64,000 nt of DNA from Streptomyces taklimakanensis (GTDB lineage: Bacteria > Actinomycetota > Actinomycetes > Streptomycetales > Streptomycetaceae): assembly GCF_009709575.1 (NCBI RefSeq), contig NZ_WIXO01000001.1, forward strand, positions 5,210,001 to 5,274,000. Reading direction: 5' to 3'. Positions 59,574 through 64,000 of the stretch are shown piece by piece. Numbering within the stretch: position 1 is the stretch's first letter; each line of letters begins with the position of its first letter. A model generated the notes under the pieces. That model was not told the origin of the DNA. It did not search any database and saw nothing but the letters and a program-made list of their open reading frames with translations. A program made the position numbers and the translations under genes.

Positions 59574-60491
59574 CAGTGGTCGTATGCGGTGAGTGCCCGC
59601 ATGACCGGCCGGCCGGTGTGATCGTTGTGCCAGATGGCGGCGGTGAGTGCGAGGATGCGCTGCAGGACGCGGACGGCTACGCCGCCTGGGGTGCGGCCAC
59701 GATGGCGTTCGAGGTCGAGCCGGCCCTTGAAGGTTTCGTTGACTGACCCGATGACCTGCCGTAGCGGCTTGAACAGCTGGGATCCGGCCCGCTCGGCCTC
59801 GCCTTTGCGGGCCGGCCGTAGCAGTCGGATGTCCGGTTCGGCGAGCTGCTGCTCGAACTCGCGGCCGAAGTGGTTCTTGTCGCCGATCAGCGTCTGACCG
59901 GGGCGGTCGGCGACGAGCTGGGGCTCGATGGCGAACAGGTCCAGCAGGGTCTCGCGCTCGTCGGCTTTGGCGCCGGTCGGAGCGAAGGCGACGGGAAGGC
60001 CGTGCAGGGTGCGGACCCGGTGCAGCCACAGTCCCCAGAAGTAGCGCGTGTGGCTGGCGCAGTAGCCGTACCGGGCCCATCCGGCCAGGTCGGAGCGTTT
60101 GACGGTCTCACGGGAGCGGGGCCGCACTCCACCGGGGTGTTGAGTCCGCGCCCCACACGTCGTCGCTCCACAGCGTGGTGTCGACCGCCAGCGTGCGGGT
60201 GACGCACCGGATGAGCTCGGCGGCCTTGCGCAGCCGTTTGTTGTAGCCGGGCTGCTGAGGCGGGTAGGGGAACAGGAGCCGCAGGTGAGCATGGGCGTGT
60301 CGCAGCCACCGGGCCTCGGATGTGAAGCCGAGCGTTGCCTGCATCATCGCCAAGGTGACCAGCTCGGCATCGCCGAGCTGCGGCGCGATGCCCACGGCCG
60401 GCCGCCAGGGGGCGAGTTGCGGTGAATCCTTCAGCGGATCGTCGGTCTTGACGTGAAGTGCGGTCGCGAGGGAGTCCGACTCCGGCTTCAC
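59573..60491 (-). pseudogene. IS982-family transposase, frameshifted
   Basis: Two overlapping frames together give one IS982 DDE transposase of about 300 residues. The first (from GTG 60491) covers LATALHVKTDDPLKDSPQLA to TTLWSDDVWGADSTP; the second covers SRETVKRSDLAGWARYGYC, GLPVAFAPTGAKADERETLLD, LIGDKNHFGREFEQQL and LALTAAIWHND. They differ in phase because of extra bases near 60115-60155, at the DSTPVECG segment containing a catalytic aspartate. The family uses a single frame, so this copy should be inactive unless frameshifting occurs. Confidence 0.85.
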
Positions 60492-60534
60492 ACACTGACG
60501 TTGGACTCCCCCGTCGCATGCGCGCAGACGATGT

Positions 60535-60552
60535 CCTGAAATCGACCATCTA
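60535..60552 (-). repeat. Internal degenerate terminal repeat of IS982
   Basis: CCTGAAATCGACCATCTA matches the complement of the left end at 15 of 18 positions. It is where a normal 1-kb IS982 element would end, and it overlaps the MOSC stop codon. Confidence 0.6.
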
Positions 60553-61200
60553 TGTGGTCGTGCGTCTGCGGACCAGTTCCTTACCCTCCTCGATCAGCGC
60601 GTCAGCGACCAGCAGTCGCGGCAATAGGCCCGGTTCGAGTGTCATCGCGCGGAAGACGAGCGCGACGGTCACGTCGTGGTCGGGCCGGTGCGCGATCTCG
60701 ACGGGGTCGGAAGCCCGGATGTCTCCCGGCTCGATCACGCGCAGATAGGCGCCCGGCACCGCGGCCCGGGTGAACCGCTTGATCCAGCCCTCTCGCTTCA
60801 GCCGGCCCTGGAACGTCGCGCATGGGATCCGCGCGCACGACACCTCAAGGACCACATCCGGCCCGATGCGCCAACGTTCACCGATCAGGGCGCCGTTGAC
60901 GTCGAGGCCGAGGGTCGTGAGGTTCTCCCCGAAGACGCCGTTGGCAAGCGGCCTGCCCAGCTCGGCCTCCCATCCGTCGAGATCCTCGCGGGCATAGGCG
61001 TAGACGGCCTGGTCGGAACCGCCGTGGTGCTTCACGTCGTAGACGCGGTCGCCTACGAGACCGACCTCGCCGGTGCCCTTGGGGCCGGGCGCGATGACGG
61101 CAACCGGGCCGTCAACAGGCCGCTTGTCGATGCCTGTCGCGCTGAGACCCTTCCACGGGTTGGGTCGGGGCTTGCCGACATTGACGGAGAGCAGCTTCAT
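60550..61200 (-). CDS. MOSC domain-containing protein (passenger gene)
   Basis: A 216-residue MOSC protein of the YiiM type: MKLLSVNVGKPRPNPWKG, GLVGDRVYDVKHHGGSDQAVYAYAREDLDGWE, GVFGENLTTLGLDV, GERWRIGPDVVLEVSCARIPCATFQ with the conserved cysteine, and FRAMT at the C-terminus. Such proteins handle molybdenum-cofactor-linked sulfur or reduce N-hydroxylated bases. ATG 61200 has no clear ribosome site. The gene lies between the internal and outer terminal repeats of the IS982 unit, so it is probably transferred. Confidence 0.85.
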   Translation of the reverse strand: MKLLSVNVGKPRPNPWKGLSATGIDKRPVDGPVAVIAPGPKGTGEVGLVGDRVYDVKHHGGSDQAVYAYAREDLDGWEAELGRPLANGVFGENLTTLGLDVNGALIGERWRIGPDVVLEVSCARIPCATFQGRLKREGWIKRFTRAAVPGAYLRVIEPGDIRASDPVEIAHRPDHDVTVALVFRAMTLEPGLLPRLLVADALIEEGKELVRRRTTT

Positions 61201-61251
61201 GCGTGCGACGGTACGGGTCCTCTGCACGCCGGGGCGACTCATTTCCCTGCC

Positions 61252-61270
61252 AACCCCTTGGAATCGATCA
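61252..61270 (-). repeat. Right outer inverted repeat of the IS982 unit
   Basis: AACCCCTTGGAATCGATCA, the exact complement of the left outer repeat at 59555-59573, next to the right CTAG copy. Confidence 0.85.
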
Positions 61271-61271
61271 C

Positions 61272-62006
61272 CTAGAGCACCTGGAGCATCGAGCGCATCC
61301 GTGCGATCTCGGCGGTCTGCTGGACGGCCACGTCGCTCGCCATCTCCTGGACCTGGATGTCCCGGCCGTCCCTGACCGCGTCCTTGGCCATCGTCACGGC
61401 GCCCTGGTGATGGGTGACCATCAACTTCAGGAAGAGCCGGTCGAACTCCTCGTCGCGGGCCGCCCGCAGCGCGTCGAGCTGCGCCTCGGTCGCCATGCCG
61501 GGCATCGACTCCCCGCCGTGGCCGCCGTGTGCCTCCCCGTCGCCTTCCGCGCCACCGTTGCGCCCGAGCCAGGAACGCATCGCGGCGATCTCCGGCTTCT
61601 GGGCGGCGGAGATCCGCTCCGCCAGTCTCCGCACCGCGTCGGACGACGCGTGTTCCTCGGCCAGCTCGGTCATCACCAGCGCCTGCCGATGGTGTTCGAT
61701 CATGCCGGAGACGTACGAGAAGTCCGCCTCGTTGGGCTCGGCCCGTCGCTGCTCACCCGCCTTCCGGGCCTCCTCCGCGGAGAGCGTCTCGGCGGCCTCC
61801 CCGGGCTTCCCGGGCGCGATCACCGAGGGACCGTCGGAGGGGGCCGCCTCCCGCGACCCCCCGTCACAGCCGGTCAGCACGGCCAGCGCGGTCAGCACGG
61901 CCGGCGCGGCCACCGCGCCGAGCGCGGTCCGCGCCCTCGACGCGACGGTGGCCGGCGTACGGGCGGGGGCGAGGGCGTTGGACGGGATGCCGTGACGGTC
62001 TGCCAC
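61272..62006 (-). CDS. DUF305 domain lipoprotein
   Basis: A 244-residue exported lipoprotein with a lipobox (ALAVLTGC) and a DUF305 ferritin-like helical bundle with two HH motifs: FSYVSGMIEHHRQALVMTE and LKLMVTHHQGAVTMA. A His-Gly-rich insert (GEAHGGHGGESMPGM) lies between and may bind metal, with copper a common proposal. GTG start after AGGAGGAGAA. Its TAG stop is part of the CTAG flanking the IS element. Divergent from the LVIVD gene with overlapping promoters. Confidence 0.9.
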   Translation of the reverse strand: MADRHGIPSNALAPARTPATVASRARTALGAVAAPAVLTALAVLTGCDGGSREAAPSDGPSVIAPGKPGEAAETLSAEEARKAGEQRRAEPNEADFSYVSGMIEHHRQALVMTELAEEHASSDAVRRLAERISAAQKPEIAAMRSWLGRNGGAEGDGEAHGGHGGESMPGMATEAQLDALRAARDEEFDRLFLKLMVTHHQGAVTMAKDAVRDGRDIQVQEMASDVAVQQTAEIARMRSMLQVL

Positions 62007-62069
62007 TTCTCCTCCTGGGCTGGGCGGTCCGGTACGCCGATCCTGACACGGGGGCACCGTCGCCGCGTC

Positions 62070-62109
62070 CGTATATCCCTGTTGCCCGAGGTGTGTAAGG
62101 AGTCATACT
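62070..62109. promoter_or_regulatory. Overlapping divergent promoters, DUF305 and LVIVD genes
   Basis: Minus strand: TTACAC (62098-62093) and TATACG (62075-62070), 17 bp apart, for the DUF305 gene. Plus strand: TTGCCC (62082-62087) and CATACT (62104-62109), 16 bp apart, for the LVIVD gene. The two overlap, so transcription of one may exclude the other. Confidence 0.5.
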
Positions 62110-62169
62110 GCCCACGTCCGTGAACCGCCCGCCCCGGCGCGGTACCCAGCGGATCGACAGGGAGGAAAA

Positions 62170-63654
62170 GTGACGTCGTTGCCCAGACCCCGCGCACGAC
62201 GCAGACGCCTCGGCGCGACGGCGGCCGTGGTCGGCCTGCTGGCCGCGCTCACGGCCGCCGCCGGACCGGCGGCCGCCGTCCCCGGCCCCGACGAACAGTC
62301 GGCCGGCTCCGGGAAGGTGTCGCAGCGGGACCGCTCGGCGGCCGAGGAGGCCATCCGGAGCGGCGACATCCCGGGTTCGGACGAGATAGTCCACAGCAGG
62401 AACGTCTCCCACCTGGCCAACCTGCCCAAGGGGGCGCTGAAGGGTCTCAACACGGACCTGGCCTTCCAGGGCCGCTACGCCTTCGCGGGCAACTACGACG
62501 GCTTCACCGTCTACGACATCGGCCGCCCGAAGTCCCCGAAGGTCGTCAGCCAGGTCCTCTGCCCGGGCGGACAGAACGACATCTCCGTCTCCGGCGACCT
62601 GCTCTTCCTGTCCACCGACTCCTCGCGCAGCGACGACTCCTGCGCCAGCACCGCGCAGTCGCCGACGGAGAAGAACTCCTGGGAGGGCATCAAGGTCTTC
62701 GACATCAGCGACAAGCGCAACCCGCGCTACGTCGCCTCCGTCGAGACCGCCTGCGGCTCCCACACCCACACACTGGTGCCCGAGCGCGGGAACGTCTACG
62801 TCTACGTGTCGTCCTACTTCCCCGACGAGAGCTACCCCGACTGCCGGCCGCCGCACGACGGCATCTCCATCGTGAAGGTGCCCCGCGGGGCACCCGAGAG
62901 GGCGGCTCTGATCGACTTCCCCGTCCTCTTCCCCGACGGCGGCAACCCGGGCGCGCCGGAGAATCCGGGCGTCACGGAGACCACGGGCTGCCACGACATC
63001 ACCGTCTTCCCCGAGAAGGGGATCGCGGCGGGCGCGTGCATGGGCGACGGCATCCTGATGGACGTCTCCGACCCCGCCGAGCCCCGCGTCGTCGACCGGG
63101 TCCAGGACAACGAGAACTTCGCGTTCTGGCACTCGGCGACCTTCAGCGAGGACGGCCGCAAGGTCGTCTTCACCGACGAGTTGGGCGGTGGCGTCGGCGC
63201 CACCTGCAACGCCGAGGTCGGCGCCGAGCGCGGTGCCAACGGCATCTACCACATCACCGGCCGGGGCGACGACCGCGAGCTGGTGTTCAAGAGCTACTTC
63301 AAGATCCCCCGGCACCAGGCCGACACCGAGAACTGCGTGGCCCACAACGGCTCGCTGATCCCGGTCAAGGGCCGCGACATCATGGTCCAGGCCTGGTACC
63401 AGGGCGGCGTCTCCGTCTGGGAGTTCACCGACTCCTCCAAGCCGCGGGAGATCGGCTACTTCGAGCGCGGCCCGTACGCCGACCCCGACGCCATCGGCGG
63501 TTCCTGGTCGGCGTACTACTACAACGGCCACATCTACTCGAACGACATCCAGATGGGCTTCGACGTCCTGAGGATCCGGGACCGGCGCACCGCCGGCGCC
63601 GAGCGCGTCAAGCTGGGGGAGTTCAACGCCCAGACACAGCCCGATTACCGCTGA
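62170..63654 (+). CDS. Secreted LVIVD-repeat beta-propeller protein
   Basis: A 494-residue exported protein. A long basic signal peptide (PRARRRRLGATAAVVGLLAAL, cleavage near AAA) precedes LVIVD-type propeller blades: FAGNYDGFTVYDIGRPKSPKV, GIKVFDISDKRNPRYVASV, HDGISIVKVPRGAPE, GILMDVSDPAEPRVVDRV, GVSVWEFTDSSKPREIGYFE. Paired cysteines are likely disulfides. GTG start after GGGAGGAAAA. Function unknown; pairing with the DUF305 lipoprotein suggests a surface or stress role. Confidence 0.88.
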   Translation: MTSLPRPRARRRRLGATAAVVGLLAALTAAAGPAAAVPGPDEQSAGSGKVSQRDRSAAEEAIRSGDIPGSDEIVHSRNVSHLANLPKGALKGLNTDLAFQGRYAFAGNYDGFTVYDIGRPKSPKVVSQVLCPGGQNDISVSGDLLFLSTDSSRSDDSCASTAQSPTEKNSWEGIKVFDISDKRNPRYVASVETACGSHTHTLVPERGNVYVYVSSYFPDESYPDCRPPHDGISIVKVPRGAPERAALIDFPVLFPDGGNPGAPENPGVTETTGCHDITVFPEKGIAAGACMGDGILMDVSDPAEPRVVDRVQDNENFAFWHSATFSEDGRKVVFTDELGGGVGATCNAEVGAERGANGIYHITGRGDDRELVFKSYFKIPRHQADTENCVAHNGSLIPVKGRDIMVQAWYQGGVSVWEFTDSSKPREIGYFERGPYADPDAIGGSWSAYYYNGHIYSNDIQMGFDVLRIRDRRTAGAERVKLGEFNAQTQPDYR

Positions 63655-63680
63655 GCCCCGGAGCTGCCGCCCCCGTGTGC

Positions 63681-63703
63681 CCGCCGGCCGTCAGGGCCGG
63701 CGG
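63681..63703. terminator. Hairpin between convergent genes
   Basis: A 9-bp perfect stem (CCGCCGGCC) with a 5-base loop, 27 bp after the LVIVD stop codon and overlapping the end of the convergent gene. Confidence 0.6.
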
Positions 63704-64000
63704 GCCGGCGGCGGCAGCAGCGGGCCGTCACCGGACGTCCTCGGCTCGGGGACGTCCGGTGGGAACCCCATCCCCCACTCCAGCCCGTAGCGCCCGAACA
63801 ACTCGGCACGCAGTCGCGCCGGCGGCATCGGGGCCCCGGGCAGCAGCACGGCGACGACCGCGCCCATGAGCAGGGCGCGCAACAACGGGTAGTCGGTGTC
63901 CGGGTCCCGGGAGCCGTAGCGGACGACGGTGTCCCGCAGGAGGGCGGCCAGCCGCTGTTGCTCGTCGCACTGGACGAAGCCCTCGTGCTGCAGGATCCCC
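63691..64000 (-). CDS. C-terminal fragment, probable TetR-type regulator
   Basis: About 102 C-terminal residues are in the window; the gene continues past the right edge. The fragment is helical (LQHEGFVQCDEQQRLAALLRD; DYPLLRALLMGAVVAVLLPG; ARLRAELFGRYGLEW) and resembles the ligand-binding C-terminus of Streptomyces TetR-like regulators I recall near LVIVD genes. The DNA-binding domain is not visible, so the call is tentative. It converges on the LVIVD gene. Confidence 0.45.
   Translation of the reverse strand, partial: GILQHEGFVQCDEQQRLAALLRDTVVRYGSRDPDTDYPLLRALLMGAVVAVLLPGAPMPPARLRAELFGRYGLEWGMGFPPDVPEPRTSGDGPLLPPPARRP

Larger units (their letters stand above)
59554..61271. mobile_element. 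IS982-family element with MOSC passenger gene
   Basis: A 1.7-kb unit bounded by perfect 19-bp inverted repeats and flanked by direct repeats (CTAG, possibly CACCTAG: 59547-59553 and 61269-61275). It contains a frameshifted IS982-type transposase gene and a MOSC-domain gene on the minus strand. An internal, imperfect copy of the same terminal repeat at 60535-60552 separates the two, marking the end of a standard 1-kb IS. The outer right repeat beyond the MOSC gene implies the passenger moved with the element. Confidence 0.78.

Noticed and set aside
59554..60552. The IS element as an ordinary 1-kb IS982 ending at the internal repeat
   Set aside because: The internal repeat is imperfect and has no matching direct repeat, while the outer repeat is perfect and flanked by the duplicated CTAG; the larger unit explains the data better.

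Overview
The window is chromosomal DNA from a high-GC actinomycete, almost certainly Streptomyces or a close relative. The evidence is the strong GC bias, frequent GTG starts, many 4-base gene overlaps, MatB and carboxyltransferase genes resembling the Streptomyces coelicolor pair, and Streptomyces-typical families (DUF6397, Roadblock/LC7, DUF3516 helicase, SGNH lipase). No rRNA, tRNA, CRISPR array or replication origin was recognised. Region by region: 1-2340 is a PadR-controlled efflux operon (PadR, two DUF1048 proteins, a DrrA-like ATPase, the start of a permease). 2627-3265 is an orphan serine recombinase. 3432-6255 pairs a fused acyl-CoA carboxyltransferase with MatB. 6346-7996 holds two membrane or surface proteins. 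8314-12313 is the xylose locus: a ROK repressor, xylB, and divergent xylA. 12449-13407 has a small conserved protein and an anti-sigma-like ATPase. 13584-18828 is the five-gene STM4015-STM4011 operon (leucine-rich repeats, ATP-grasp-like, sulfatase-like, two radical SAM enzymes), divergent from a DUF6745 pair (18996-20414); the two promoters share a motif. This is the best candidate in the window for an uncharacterised system. 20800-29264 is mixed: secreted lipase, small membrane protein, Roadblock protein, DUF6397, acyl-CoA thioesterase II, DUF3516 helicase and a membrane hydrolase. 29336-35131 has three ABC exporter genes, two forming an asymmetric heterodimer with complementary defects. 35184-37386 has NUDIX, VOC, ThuA and macro-domain proteins. 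37553-40270 reads as one receptor-like gene split by an in-frame amber codon. 40322-41626 encodes a NamZ-type muramidase with a promoter predicting a leaderless mRNA. 41742-51277 is a complete L-rhamnose locus: rhaI, an aldolase-dehydrogenase fusion, rhaB and lutABC, divergent from rhaM and a LacI regulator, with two LacI-type operators. Together these genes would take rhamnose through L-lactaldehyde and L-lactate to pyruvate. 51294-59553 holds a flavin monooxygenase, YjbQ, a HAD phosphatase, a lactonase-like propeller behind sugar-regulator boxes, a CbiX-like protein, a sugar kinase with uracil-DNA glycosylase, and an old-yellow-enzyme divergent from an ArsR regulator. 59554-61271 is an IS982-family element with a frameshifted transposase and a MOSC-domain passenger gene. 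It sits exactly in a CTAG that supplies the stop codons of the two flanking convergent genes. The window ends with a DUF305 lipoprotein, a secreted LVIVD-repeat protein and the C-terminus of a probable TetR-type regulator. All functions are inferred from motifs and remembered family features; no searches were run.
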